Shown here piece by piece: positions 1 through 8,635 of a stretch of 62,977 bases of DNA. This DNA is from Kitasatospora phosalacinea (lineage in GTDB: Bacteria; Actinomycetota; Actinomycetes; Streptomycetales; Streptomycetaceae), in contig NZ_JNYE01000033.1 of the NCBI RefSeq assembly GCF_000717185.1, positions 1-62,977 of the forward strand, written 5' to 3'. The notes beneath the pieces are model-generated. The model made no database searches, was not told where the DNA came from, and worked only from the letters and a program-made list of their open reading frames with translations. Both the position numbers and the translations under genes were made by a program. Position 1 is the stretch's first letter, and the number at the start of each line of letters is the position of its first letter.

Positions 1-38
1 GGGAGGAGGGGGCGGGCGGGAGGGGGCAGGATGGCCGG

Positions 39-1190
39 ATGCCTGCACTCCTCGCTCCGCTGCTGCGCCCCGCGACGTACACCCGCTGGGTGCACCTGGT
101 GATCGGACTGGTGTTCGCCGGGGTGGTGCTGCTGGTCTACCCGGGGACGGAGGGGGTGTCGACCGGGCGGGCGGTGCTGTGGGCGGTGGCGCTGGACGTG
201 CCGCTGCTGTGCCTGGTGGCGCTGGTGCCGGGGGTGCGGCGCGGGGAGGGCGTGCAGGCGCGGCTGCTGCTGGCGCCCGCGCGGGAGGAGGAGATCGGGG
301 TCGCGCCGTCGGCGGGCTGGGCGGACCGGGGGCGGACGGCGTGCTGGCTGGTGGCCCGGGTCGCGCTGGGGGTGGCGCTCGGCGTGGTGACGGTCCTCGC
401 GCTCCGGACGGCGGTGGCCGAGCCGCTGCTCGCGCCGCCGGTGGCGTTCGCCCTGCTGTGGCTGGTGGTGTACGCCGGTCGGCTTCAACTCTCCCTAGCC
501 GTACGGCTGTTGGGCCCGTCGGGGGCGGACCGGCTGGCGGCCGCGGAGGTCCGGGCCGAGCGGCTGCTGGAGCGCAACCGGCTGGCCCGGGAGCTGCACG
601 ACTCGATCGGGCACGCGCTGACGGTGACGGTGGTGCAGGCGGGGGCGGCCCGCGAGGTGGCCGATCCGGCGTTCCGGGAACGGGCGTTGGAGGCGATCGA
701 GACCACCGGGCGGCGGGCCCTGGACGACCTGGAGCGGATGCTGGTGCTGCTGCGCGAGACTCCGGACGCGACCGCCACCGAGCAGCCCGGACTGGACCGC
801 GCCGCCGAACTGTTCGCCGCCGCGACGGCGACCGGCAGCCCCGTCGACGCCGAACTCGACGTCCGCGCCGACGAGTTGCCCGGAGTGCTGTCCCGGGAGG
901 CGTACCGGATCCTCCAGGAGGGCGTGACCAACGCGCTGCGACACGCCCCCGGCGCGCCGATCCTGGTCCGCGGCGCGGTGGAGGCCGGGGTGCTGGAGCT
1001 GTCCTGCCGCAACGCCCTCACCGGGAAGGGCAGTTCGCGCAAGGGCGGCGGCAAGGGCCTGCGCGGGGTGCGGGAGCGGGCGGTGCTGCTCGGCGGCGAG
1101 TGCGAGGCGGGGGCGAACGGCACAGGGGCGGACGGCACGGGGGCGGACTGGCTGCTGCGGGTGCGGCTGCCGCTACGGTTGGGCGGATGA
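39..1190 (+). CDS. Two-component sensor histidine kinase (HisKA_3 / NarL-partner type)
   Basis: A 383-residue membrane kinase that should sense an envelope or intracellular cue and phosphorylate the response regulator encoded next. The first ~150 residues hold several hydrophobic segments. The dimerisation/phosphoacceptor box reads ARELHDSIGH (His near residue 187), typical of HisKA_3 kinases. An ATPase domain follows with an N-box (EGVTNALRHA) and a G-box (GKGLRGVRERA). The stop overlaps the start of the regulator gene (ATGA), so the two are translationally coupled. Start at ATG 39; an ATG at 31 is out of frame. The signal sensed cannot be read from the sequence. Confidence 0.9.
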   Translation: MPALLAPLLRPATYTRWVHLVIGLVFAGVVLLVYPGTEGVSTGRAVLWAVALDVPLLCLVALVPGVRRGEGVQARLLLAPAREEEIGVAPSAGWADRGRTACWLVARVALGVALGVVTVLALRTAVAEPLLAPPVAFALLWLVVYAGRLQLSLAVRLLGPSGADRLAAAEVRAERLLERNRLARELHDSIGHALTVTVVQAGAAREVADPAFRERALEAIETTGRRALDDLERMLVLLRETPDATATEQPGLDRAAELFAAATATGSPVDAELDVRADELPGVLSREAYRILQEGVTNALRHAPGAPILVRGAVEAGVLELSCRNALTGKGSSRKGGGKGLRGVRERAVLLGGECEAGANGTGADGTGADWLLRVRLPLRLGG

Positions 1191-1924
1191 GCGTGATCAA
1201 GGTGCTGCTGGTCGACGACGAGGAACTGATCCGCTTCGGCCTGCGCGCCGTCCTGGACGCCCAGCCGGACGTGGAGGTGGTCGGCGAGGCCTCCGACGGC
1301 GCCGAGGCGCTCGGCCTGGTCCGCTCGCTGCGCCCCGACGTGGTGCTGATGGACGTCCGGATGCCCGGCCTGGACGGCCTCGCCGCGACCCGGGCGATCC
1401 TGCGCGACGCCGACCGCGAGGCCGCTCGCGAGGCCGCTCGCGGGGCCGGTCGCGGCACCGGCCCGGCGCCGAAGATCCTGGTGGTCACCACCTTCGAGGC
1501 CGACGACTACGTGTACGAGGCGCTGCGCGCGGGCGCCGACGGCTTCCTGCTCAAGCGCTCCCGCCCGGCGGAGGTCGTCCAGGCCGTCCGGCTGGTCGCC
1601 GCGGGCGGGTCGCTGCTGTTCCCGGCCGCGATCCGCCGCCTCGCCGCCGCCCGGGCCGGGCACGCCGGGCCCGCCGCGGACGGCGGCGCGGTGGCCCGGG
1701 CGGGCCTGACCGGGCGGGAGGGCGAGGTGCTGCGGCTGATGGCCCGCGGCCTGTCCAACGCGGAGATCGGCGAACGGCTGCACCTGGGCGTGCAGACCGT
1801 GAAGACGCACGTCAGCGCGGTGCTCGGCAAGCTCGGCGCCCGCGACCGCACCCAGGCGGTGATCGCCGCCTACGAGTCCGGCTTCGTCACCCCGACCCCC
1901 GAGGGGGCCGCGGACCGGGACTGA
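1187..1924 (+). CDS. LuxR/NarL-family response regulator
   Basis: A 245-residue DNA-binding regulator, partner of the preceding kinase (ATGA overlap). The receiver domain begins VLLVDDEELIRFGL and the phosphoacceptor Asp lies in VVLMDVRMPG. The C-terminal LuxR helix-turn-helix is seen in LTGREGEVLRLMARGLSNAEIG and QTVKTHVSAVLGKLG. Unusual: between receiver helix 3 and strand 4 there is an extra Ala/Arg/Glu/Gly-rich insertion of about 20 residues, encoded by four 12-bp direct repeats (1415-1462). It probably forms a surface loop made by replication slippage. Confidence 0.9.
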   Translation: MSVIKVLLVDDEELIRFGLRAVLDAQPDVEVVGEASDGAEALGLVRSLRPDVVLMDVRMPGLDGLAATRAILRDADREAAREAARGAGRGTGPAPKILVVTTFEADDYVYEALRAGADGFLLKRSRPAEVVQAVRLVAAGGSLLFPAAIRRLAAARAGHAGPAADGGAVARAGLTGREGEVLRLMARGLSNAEIGERLHLGVQTVKTHVSAVLGKLGARDRTQAVIAAYESGFVTPTPEGAADRD

Positions 1925-2371
1925 CCGGGACTGACCGGTGCCGACCGGGCCGGACGCGGCCGGGCCGGTCGCGGCCGGGGTGGCGGGGGTGGCGGGGACG
2001 GTCTCGTACGCGCCCCGGCGGAGCAGTTCGGCCAGCCGGGCGGCGAACGCGGCCGGGTCGGCGGCGCCCGGGCCCGTGCGGTCGGCCAGCACGACGTAGA
2101 CCCGGTCGCCCGGCAGCGGGAGGTTGCGGGGCGTGGGATCGGCGCACAGCGCGCGGTCCCCGAGCAGGTGGTCGCAGTGGCCCTGCTTGACGGCGTCGCG
2201 CAGGTCGGCCCACTCGTCCGGGTCGAGGAACAGCACCCGGTGCGGGTCGGTGGCCCGGGCGATCGCCACCCCGCGGGGGGAGCTCGCCAGCACCACCCCG
2301 TCCAGGTCCTCGCTGACCGCGTGCCAGTCCAGCCCGAGGTGGCCCTCCGGGTAGTACTCCACCGGGATCAC
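1925..2371 (-). CDS. Hypothetical protein with DUF397-like N-terminus (3' end uncertain)
   Basis: From GTG 2371 the reverse strand encodes a well-balanced protein beginning VIPVEYYPEGHLGLDWHAV, with a DUF397-like stretch (GVAIARATDPHRVLFLDPDEW) and a second segment around PGDRVYVVLADRTG. The tail becomes Ala/Thr/Pro-rich and no in-frame stop occurs before position 485, deep inside the divergent two-component genes. I therefore give only the part that looks coding. A stop in another frame at 1887-1889 suggests a 3' frameshift. A short frame upstream (about 2368-2490, containing GERWESLWAEVD) ends with a GTGA overlap on this start and may be a coupled small gene or the lost N-terminus. No function is assigned. 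Confidence 0.4.
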
Positions 2372-2509
2372 CGCGCGACCCCCCGCTCGGGCGTCCGGTC
2401 GGGCGTCCGGTCCGGGTCCGCCGGGGCCGGGTCGACCTCGGCCCACAGGCTCTCCCAGCGCTCCCCCTTCCGGTGCCCGAAGCGGTCGCCCGCACCGAGC
2501 GCCCGCAGC

Positions 2510-3322
2510 CTTGACCCCTCGTCCTCCCCCCTCGCGGCCTTCGGCCGGCAGATCCGTGAACGGCGCAGACGCGAACGCCTCACCCAGGACGGCCTGGGCG
2601 CCCGGGCCGGCTACACGGGCGCGTACGTCTCGCTGATCGAGAACGGCAGGCGCCGCCCGCCAGTTGAGTTCGTCCGCGCGATCGACCGGGCCCTGGGCGC
2701 GGCGGGCGCATTGGAGGGCGCGTGGTGGATACTCGGCCGCACCGCCTTCCACGGCGGCTTCCCGGAGTACGTGGGCCTGGAGGCGGCGGCCCGCCGGATC
2801 CAGGCGTGGGACATCGGGCTGCCACCGGGCACAGCCCAGACCGAGGAGTTCGCCCGAGCCCTGGAGGCGGGTTACGTGGAGCGCGGGGCGGTGACGCCCG
2901 ACCAGGCCGCGGAACGAGTTGGCGTGCTGCTCGGCAGGCAGGCGCCCCTGCACTTGCCGGACCCGCCGGAACTGCACCTGGTGCTGGACGAGAGCTGCAT
3001 TCGTACGGTGGTCGGCTCGCCCGAGGTGGCCGTTCGGCAGCTCAACTGGCTGGCCGAACTGTCCGCGCGCCCCAACATCGTGCTGTAGATCATGCCGTTC
3101 GCCCGCGGGGCGAAGCGGCCCTTCACGCACATGACCATCCTGCTGACGATGCCCGACGGGTCACTGGCGGGCTACACCGAGACGCACCAGCGGGGCTACG
3201 TCGAACGTGAACTCGAAACCGTGGCAGGCTGGTTGGACGACCATCATCGGCTGCAGGTCGAAGCACTCTCCCCGGCTGACTCCCTCGCGCTGCTCAGCAA
3301 GGCCCGGAAGGATCTATGCAAC
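2510..3322 (+). pseudogene. XRE-family regulator with DUF5753 domain, interrupted by an amber codon
   Basis: The reading frame encodes a classic streptomycete XRE helix-turn-helix (AFGRQIRERRRRERLTQDGL, then YVSLIENGRRRPP) followed by a DUF5753 ligand-like domain. At 3086-3088 a TAG replaces the expected CAG: the text reads PNIVL-stop-IMPFARGA, where the family has PNIVLQIMPF. After the stop the same frame continues the domain (LLTMPDGSLAGYTETHQRGY). No ATG, GTG or TTG lies in frame near the N-terminus; the codon where a start is expected is CTT. Together these indicate a decayed gene, unless both are sequencing errors. Intact relatives usually work with the adjacent DUF397 protein. Confidence 0.75.
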
Positions 3323-3541
3323 ATGGTCCCCGTTGACCCGACCAACGCCAGTTGGTTCAAGTCCAGTTGCTCCGGTGGCGGCGGCTCGTGCGTCGAGGTC
3401 AGCACCGCCCGCGCCGCCTCCCACGGTGTGGTGCTGGTCCGCGACAGCAAGGACCCCGAGGGCGGGCACCTCGCGCTGTCCGCCGCGGCGTGGCGCGCCT
3501 TCGCCGGGGCGGCCGCCAGCGGCGTGCTCGGCGGGGTCTGA
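3323..3541 (+). CDS. DUF397 domain protein
   Basis: A 72-residue protein with the DUF397 signature: ASWFKSSCSGGGGSCVEVS, then VVLVRDSKDPEG and WRAFAGA. It starts at ATG 3323 behind a Shine-Dalgarno-like GGAAGGA about 10 bases upstream. DUF397 genes normally follow XRE/DUF5753 regulators and are thought to act with them in a paired regulatory module. Here the upstream regulator frame runs into this gene without its own stop, so readthrough would produce an in-frame fusion. Because the regulator is broken, this partner may be orphaned. Confidence 0.8.
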   Translation: MVPVDPTNASWFKSSCSGGGGSCVEVSTARAASHGVVLVRDSKDPEGGHLALSAAAWRAFAGAAASGVLGGV

Positions 3542-3555
3542 CCTACCGGGTCGTG

Positions 3556-3588
3556 CGGAGCCCCCGGGGGGATCTCCCGGGGGCTCCG
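3556..3588. terminator. Bidirectional stem-loop between convergent genes
   Basis: A 13-bp perfect stem (CGGAGCCCCCGGG at 3556-3568 with its complement at 3576-3588) around a 7-base loop. It sits between the DUF397 gene and the convergent membrane-protein gene, and has no T-tract, as is usual in streptomycetes. Confidence 0.75.
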
Positions 3589-3595
3589 GTGTGGG

Positions 3596-4216
3596 TCATT
3601 CGTCGGGGGTGCCGTAGAGGTTGTCGCTGATCCAGGTGGGGACGTCGTACTCCTTGGCGCAGCTGTGGACGGCTTCCTGGGTGATCGAGTTGTCCCGGCA
3701 GTCGAGGTAGTCGCGGTAGACGAACTGCATGGTGAAGACGCTCAGCGAGACGACCAGGGCGAGGCCGCCGGTCAGGAGGGCGCTGAGGGCGGCCGGGACC
3801 TGGGGGCGGACGGGGCGCGGGGAGAAGGGGTCGGCCGCGGGTTCGGCGGGGGTGCGCAGGACGGTGACGGCGTACCAGATGGCGAGCAGGGCCAGCGGGA
3901 AGGCCAGCCAGAACTGGTTGAACAGGGTGGCGAGCAGCGCGGCGAAGCCGGAGAGCAGGGCGTTGCGGGCGGCGCGCTGGGTCGGGTCGGCGGGGTCGGG
4001 CTTGGGCGGGGCGGGCTGCCGGCCGGGGTCGGGGCGGGGACCCCACGGCGGGGGCTGGGGGAGGTCCTCGTCGGGGCGGCCGTCGGGCTGCTGTCCGTCG
4101 GGTTGCTGTCCGGTCGCGGGGGGCCGGGGGGTGCGGGGCCGCCACGGCTGGTCGGGCGCGCCGGGCGGAGGGGGCGCGAAGGGGTTGCGCTCGCCGCTGT
4201 CCTCGCCGCTGCTCAT
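3596..4216 (-). CDS. Proline-rich integral membrane protein of unknown function
   Basis: A 206-residue protein starting at ATG 4216 (MSSGEDSGERNPFAPPPP). The first ~95 residues are Pro/Gln/Asp-rich and probably cytoplasmic. Two hydrophobic segments follow, around SGFAALLATLFNQFWLAFPL and ALLTGGLALVVSLSVFTM, and the tail after them contains two cysteines (near DCRDN and SCAKEYD), possibly outside the cell. Its position before purN in a core region suggests a conserved streptomycete membrane protein. No enzymatic motif is visible. Confidence 0.75.
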   Translation of the reverse strand: MSSGEDSGERNPFAPPPPGAPDQPWRPRTPRPPATGQQPDGQQPDGRPDEDLPQPPPWGPRPDPGRQPAPPKPDPADPTQRAARNALLSGFAALLATLFNQFWLAFPLALLAIWYAVTVLRTPAEPAADPFSPRPVRPQVPAALSALLTGGLALVVSLSVFTMQFVYRDYLDCRDNSITQEAVHSCAKEYDVPTWISDNLYGTPDE

Positions 4217-4370
4217 GGTCTCGGCCGTTTCTGCTCGTCGGGTGGTCCGCCCCGTGGGTGGGGGATCGGGCGGTCCGGTCAATGATCCCCCAGTCGGTTT
4301 CCGGCCGTGCGGCACCCTGCCGGGTTGGTGCCCCGGACGCGGTGGTCGGGCCGGGAGATCCCCGTCTCAA

Positions 4371-4385
4371 CTACGCGCGTAGCGT
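4371..4385 (+). promoter_or_regulatory. Candidate operator/-10 region upstream of purN (CTACGCGCGTAG copy 1)
   Basis: A perfect 12-bp palindrome CTACGCGCGTAG at 4371-4382 whose end merges with TAGCGT (4380-4385), a plausible -10 box. The same motif recurs before bmpA, deoA and add, all nucleoside genes. It lies in the 365-base divergent spacer 4217-4581, about 200 bases before purN. No matching -35 is obvious, and the long leader to purN holds only short GC-rich stem-loops. Confidence 0.6.
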
Positions 4386-4581
4386 GGCCGGGCGGTTACG
4401 GGTGGCCTCCCACCAGCCGTTATCGTGGTGACGGTCGGCAGCTCCCGTCGGTTCCCCGGGCACCCGCAGCGCCGCGGCCCCGGCGGTCCGCCGCCCGCTC
4501 CCGACCTGCCGCCGCCCGTAGTGGCCCCACCGACGGTGGACGTACCAGCGGGCGACAACCCGACGTACGGAGAATCGCGCC

Positions 4582-5241
4582 GTGGCTGCCGCTGACGCCC
4601 AAGTGTTCCCGCCCCGTACCCCCGGCCCGGCCCGGCTGGTGGTGCTGGTCTCCGGCTCCGGCACCAACCTCCAGGCGCTGATCGACGCCGCCGCCGACCC
4701 CGCCTACGGGGCGCGGATCGTCGCGGTGGGCGCCGACCGCGACGGCATCGCGGGCATCGGGCGGGCCGAGAAGGCCGGCGTCCCGGTCTTCGTCGAGCGG
4801 ATCAAGGACCACGCCGACCGGGCCGCCTGGGACGCCGCGCTGACCGCCGCCGTCGCCTCGTACGAACCGGACCTGGTGGTCACCGCCGGGTTCATGAAGA
4901 TCCTCGGCCCCGCGTTCGTCGCCGCCTTCGCCGGGCGCACCGTCAACACCCACCCCGCGCTGCTGCCCGCCTTCCCGGGGGCGCACGGCGTGCCCGACGC
5001 GCTGGCGTACGGGGTGAAGGTCACCGGCTGCACCGTGCACCTGGTGGACGCCGGGGTCGACACCGGGCCGATCATCGCCCAGGGCGTGGTGGAGGTCGAG
5101 GACGCCGACCACGCCGACGGCGGCGAGGCGCTGCACGAGCGCATCAAGACTGTCGAGCGCAAGCTGCTCGTCGAGGTCGTGGGCCGGCTGGCCCGCGAAG
5201 GACACCGCATCGAGGACCGAAAGGTATGGATTCCGGCATGA
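4582..5241 (+). CDS. purN: Phosphoribosylglycinamide formyltransferase (GAR transformylase)
   Basis: Transfers a formyl group from 10-formyltetrahydrofolate to glycinamide ribonucleotide, the third step of de novo IMP synthesis. The 219-residue protein shows the phosphate loop [15 protein letters not shown], the catalytic Asn/His segment [16 protein letters not shown], and the conserved Asp in [11 protein letters not shown]. Start is GTG 4582 after GGAG. It overlaps purH, so the two form an operon for non-consecutive purine steps. The CTACGCGCGTAG palindrome lies in its leader region. Confidence 0.96.
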   Translation: MAAADAQVFPPRTPGPARLVVLVSGSGTNLQALIDAAADPAYGARIVAVGADRDGIAGIGRAEKAGVPVFVERIKDHADRAAWDAALTAAVASYEPDLVVTAGFMKILGPAFVAAFAGRTVNTHPALLPAFPGAHGVPDALAYGVKVTGCTVHLVDAGVDTGPIIAQGVVEVEDADHADGGEALHERIKTVERKLLVEVVGRLAREGHRIEDRKVWIPA

Positions 5242-6821
5242 GCGCCGCTTCCTCCGGTAACACCCCCGTCTCCGAGAACGTGCGCCCGATCCGGCGCGCG
5301 CTGATCAGCGTCTACGACAAGACCGGGTTGGAGGAGCTGGCCCAGGGGCTGCACGCCGCCGGGGTCGCCATCGTCTCCACCGGCTCCACCGCCGGGAAGA
5401 TCGCCGCTGCGGGCGTCCCGGTCACCGAGGTCTCCGAGCTGACCGGCTTCCCCGAGTGCCTGGACGGCCGGGTCAAGACCCTGCACCCGCGCGTGCACGC
5501 CGGCGTGCTGGCCGACCTGCGCCTGGAGTCGCACCGCGCGCAGCTCGCCGAGCTGGGCGTCGAGCCGTTCGACCTGGTCGTGGTGAACCTGTACCCGTTC
5601 ACCGCCACCGTCGCCTCCGGCGCCACCCCGGACGAGTGCGTCGAGCAGATCGACATCGGCGGCCCGTCCATGGTCCGCGCCGCCGCGAAGAACCACCCCT
5701 CGGTGGCCGTCGTGGTCGACCCGGCCCGCTACGCGGACGTGCTGACCGCCGTGCAGGGCGGCGGCTTCGACCTGCTGACCCGCAAGCGCCTCGCGGCCGC
5801 CGCGTTCGCGCACACCGCCGCGTACGACGTCGCCGTCGCGAGCTGGTTCGAGGAGTCGGGCTACACCGGGTCCGAGGCCGCGTTCCCGTCCTTCCTCGGC
5901 AGCACCTGGGAGCTCGGCAACGTCCTGCGCTACGGCGAGAACCCGCACCAGCAGGCCGCCCTGTACACCGACGGGACGGGCGGCCTCGCGGGCGCCGAGC
6001 AGCTGCAGGGCAAGGAGATGTCCTACAACAACTACGTGGACACCGACGCGGCCCGCCGCGCCGCGTACGACCACGAGGGCCCGGCCGTCGCCATCATCAA
6101 GCACGCCAACCCGTGCGGCATCGGCACCGGCGCGGACGTCGCCGAGGCGCACCGCAAGGCCCACGCCTGCGACCCGGTCTCCGCGTACGGCGGCGTGATC
6201 GCCGTCAACCGCCCGGTCTCCGTCGAGCTGGCCGAGCAGATCGCCCCGATCTTCACCGAGGTCGTCGTCGCCCCCGGCTACGAGGACGGCGCCCTGGAGG
6301 TGCTGGCCAAGAAGAAGAACCTCCGGGTGCTGCGCGCCCCCGGCGCCCCCGCCGACGCGCTGGAGTCGCGCCGGATCTCCGGCGGCCTGCTGCTCCAGCA
6401 GGTCGACCGGGTCGACGCGGCCGGTGACGACCCGTCCACCTGGACGCTGGCCACCGGCGAGGCGCTGTCCGCCGAGGAGCTCGCCGAGCTGTCCTTCGCC
6501 TGGCGGGCCTGCCGGGCCGTCAAGTCCAACGCGATCCTGCTCGCCAAGGACGGCGCCTCGGTCGGCGTCGGCATGGGCCAGGTCAACCGGGTCGACTCCT
6601 GCAAGCTCGCCGTCGAGCGGGCCGGTGAGCGCGCCCGGGGCGCCTACGCCGCCTCCGACGCGTTCTTCCCGTTCGCCGACGGCCTGGAGATCCTGCTCGC
6701 CGCGGGCGTCAAGGCCGTGGTGCAGCCCGGCGGTTCGATCCGCGACGAAGAGGTGATCGCGGCCGCCGAGAAGGCCGGCGTGACCATGTACCTCACCGGG
6801 ACCCGGCACTTCTTCCACTGA
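5226..6821 (+). CDS. purH: Bifunctional AICAR formyltransferase / IMP cyclohydrolase
   Basis: Catalyses the last two steps of IMP synthesis. The N-terminal cyclohydrolase (MGS-like) domain is seen in [15 protein letters not shown] and STGSTAGKI, and the C-terminal formyltransferase in [13 protein letters not shown] and the [17 protein letters not shown] region. Full length at 531 residues. Two starts compete: ATG 5226, with GAGGA 9 bases upstream, and ATG 5238, whose ATGA overlaps the purN stop. I give the first because its spacing is better. A large hairpin follows the stop. Confidence 0.96.
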   Translation: MDSGMSAASSGNTPVSENVRPIRRALISVYDKTGLEELAQGLHAAGVAIVSTGSTAGKIAAAGVPVTEVSELTGFPECLDGRVKTLHPRVHAGVLADLRLESHRAQLAELGVEPFDLVVVNLYPFTATVASGATPDECVEQIDIGGPSMVRAAAKNHPSVAVVVDPARYADVLTAVQGGGFDLLTRKRLAAAAFAHTAAYDVAVASWFEESGYTGSEAAFPSFLGSTWELGNVLRYGENPHQQAALYTDGTGGLAGAEQLQGKEMSYNNYVDTDAARRAAYDHEGPAVAIIKHANPCGIGTGADVAEAHRKAHACDPVSAYGGVIAVNRPVSVELAEQIAPIFTEVVVAPGYEDGALEVLAKKKNLRVLRAPGAPADALESRRISGGLLLQQVDRVDAAGDDPSTWTLATGEALSAEELAELSFAWRACRAVKSNAILLAKDGASVGVGMGQVNRVDSCKLAVERAGERARGAYAASDAFFPFADGLEILLAAGVKAVVQPGGSIRDEEVIAAAEKAGVTMYLTGTRHFFH

Positions 6822-6848
6822 CCGCCACCGGCCGCCGGGCCGGTGACA

Positions 6849-6894
6849 CCGAGGGCCCCGCACCCCAGGAACTCCTGGCGTGCGGGGCCCTCGG
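6849..6894. terminator. Bidirectional terminator between purH and RDD gene
   Basis: A 15-bp stem (6849-6863 with 6880-6894, core GAGGGCCCCGCAC) enclosing a second small stem (CCAGGA/TCCTGG). It lies between two convergent genes. Confidence 0.85.
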
Positions 6895-6910
6895 GCTTCG
6901 CGCGGTACCG

Positions 6911-7669
6911 CTACTTCTTGATCACGATGGTGCCGGCCGCGCGGTCCTGCCAGCCCTGCAGCTTGCCGGAGTTGTCGAAGAACGGCGACAGGTAGACCAG
7001 CAGCATGCCGATGCCGCAGACGAAGTAGCCGACCATCGGGATGATGAAGCGGATGAAGCCGCCGCCCACGCCCGGGTTCTGGCCGTCGGTCTCCCGGACC
7101 ACCCGCAGGCCCATCGCCATCTTGCCGATGGTCGCACCGGCAAGGCCGACCAGCAGCCACTCGTACAGCAGGCCGAACACGGCGATGATGCCGATCAGGC
7201 CGAGGAACGCCAGGCCGATGTTGGTGTCCTGCTGCGTGTTCTGGTCCATGCAGTCGCTCCACGCCTGGCTCGCGAAGTCGTAGCCCGTGCAGTCCTGCCT
7301 GGTCTTGTCGGCGATGCCGATCACACCGGCCAGGCCGCCGAACAGCGCGATGCCGACGATCACCGAGGTGACCAGGCTGTCCAGCAGGCGGGCCAGGAAG
7401 CGCTGCCCCATGGTCGCGATCCGGACGGTGCCGACGTTGGCGATGTTGATGTAGCCGTTGTTGGCCTGGATCGTGCCCGGCATCTGCGGGTAGCCGTAGT
7501 TGGCCTGCGGCGGCACCTGCGCCTGCGGGTAGCCGTAGGGCTGCTGCGGCTGGCCCTGCTGCGGGTAGCCGTAGCCCGCGGGCGGCGGGGCCTGCTGCGG
7601 GTAGCCGTAGCCGGGCTGCTGCTGCGGCGGCTGGCCGTACGGGTTGTTCGGGTCGGGCGGGTAGCTCAT
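6911..7669 (-). CDS. RDD-family membrane protein with Tyr/Gly/Pro/Gln-rich N-terminus
   Basis: A 252-residue protein starting at ATG 7669 (MSYPPDPNNPYGQPP). The first ~85 residues are low-complexity GYGYPQQ-type repeats. The RDD domain follows (RFLARLLDSLVTSV) with about four hydrophobic segments and a short polar tail ending VIKK. RDD proteins are poorly defined membrane proteins, some linked to transport. The gene is convergent with purH and upstream of the DUF2752 gene in the opposite sense of folD. No specific substrate can be inferred. Confidence 0.85.
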   Translation of the reverse strand: MSYPPDPNNPYGQPPQQQPGYGYPQQAPPPAGYGYPQQGQPQQPYGYPQAQVPPQANYGYPQMPGTIQANNGYINIANVGTVRIATMGQRFLARLLDSLVTSVIVGIALFGGLAGVIGIADKTRQDCTGYDFASQAWSDCMDQNTQQDTNIGLAFLGLIGIIAVFGLLYEWLLVGLAGATIGKMAMGLRVVRETDGQNPGVGGGFIRFIIPMVGYFVCGIGMLLVYLSPFFDNSGKLQGWQDRAAGTIVIKK

Positions 7670-7806
7670 CGGTGCCTCCGGGCAGGAAGGGACGGGGACG
7701 GGACGGGAAAGACCTGGGGACGGGCTGGTGGGGACACCGACCGCGGGGCAGAGTAGCGGACCGCTCCGACGGAGCACCGGTCAACCGCCACGGCCGTGCC
7801 GCCCGT

Positions 7807-8289
7807 TCAGGAGCGCAGCGGTCCGAGCCGGGCCAACTCCCAGACCCAGCCGACCGCCAGGGCCGCACCCACCAGCAGGTTGCGGTGCGCGTACGACAGC
7901 TGCCGCCACCAGCGGCCCGGGCCGAGCGGGCCGCCCACCAGCGCCACCGCGGCCAGCGCCGTCACCGGGTTCGCCAGCAGCGCGGCGCTCCAACGGCCGT
8001 GGCCCGCCTCGACGAACACCGTGGTGCTGCCGCACAGCGGGCACGGGACGCCGGTCAACAGGCGCAGCGGACACAGCACCCCCGGGTCGTGCACCTCCTG
8101 GAGCGCGGCCACCGCGACGGCCGCCCCGGCGACCGCCGCCGCCCGCAGCACCACCCGCGCCGCCCCGCCGGGCACGGTGCCCGCCGGGCGCCGCCGACGG
8201 GACGCCGGCGCGGCGGGCGGAGCAGCGGAGGGGGCGGCGGGCGGTGCCGCGGCGGGCGGTGCCGGGGCGGGCGCCCCGACGGCGTTCAC
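7807..8289 (-). CDS. DUF2752 membrane protein
   Basis: A roughly 160-residue protein with an Ala/Pro-rich N-terminus and three hydrophobic segments. The family hallmark Cys-rich motif is visible ([18 protein letters not shown]). DUF2752 proteins are small actinobacterial and other bacterial membrane proteins of unknown role. Start is set at GTG 8289; the frame is open further upstream but the sequence there looks non-coding. The gene is divergent from folD, with about 350 bases of GC-rich spacer (8290-8635) in which I see no clear gene. Confidence 0.8.
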   Translation of the reverse strand: MNAVGAPAPAPPAAAPPAAPSAAPPAAPASRRRRPAGTVPGGAARVVLRAAAVAGAAVAVAALQEVHDPGVLCPLRLLTGVPCPLCGSTTVFVEAGHGRWSAALLANPVTALAAVALVGGPLGPGRWWRQLSYAHRNLLVGAALAVGWVWELARLGPLRS

Positions 8290-8635
8290 GGCCCGGCGGG
8301 GGAACGGTGCGACGGAGCGGCACCCGCGCCGCGGACGCCCTGCGGCCCCGGCCCGTACGGTTCGCTCACTGTCGTTCTTCCCCCGGCTGTCGTCCCCCGC
8401 CGGCGGCAGCCCGTCACCGGGGTCCGGCGCGGCGGGGATTGCCCCGCCATCGTCGTCCGTACCACACCGCGATGTCCAGCCGCTGCCCGGAACCCGGACC
8501 GGACCGTGCCCCAACCGCAACGGGCCCGGTACGCTCCGTGGCCCCGCGCCGACCCCCGGTGCCGGACGGCGGCGCGCCGGTCCGGCAGGCGGTCCGGCGG
8601 CGCGGCCCGCACCCCCGATCCGGGAGAATGTCCCC

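Noticed and set aside
4386..4581. A purine riboswitch in the ~200-base purN leader
   Set aside because: I find none of the conserved purine-riboswitch core sequence or a convincing three-way junction, only short GC-rich stems. The palindrome at 4371 is a better explanation for control.
4704..7868. A 1054-residue reverse-strand reading frame opposite purN, purH and beyond
   Set aside because: It is antisense to strongly conserved genes and its composition is the shadow pattern of GC-rich codons (Arg/Gly/Val/Gln-rich). The RDD gene in another frame explains the real reverse coding.
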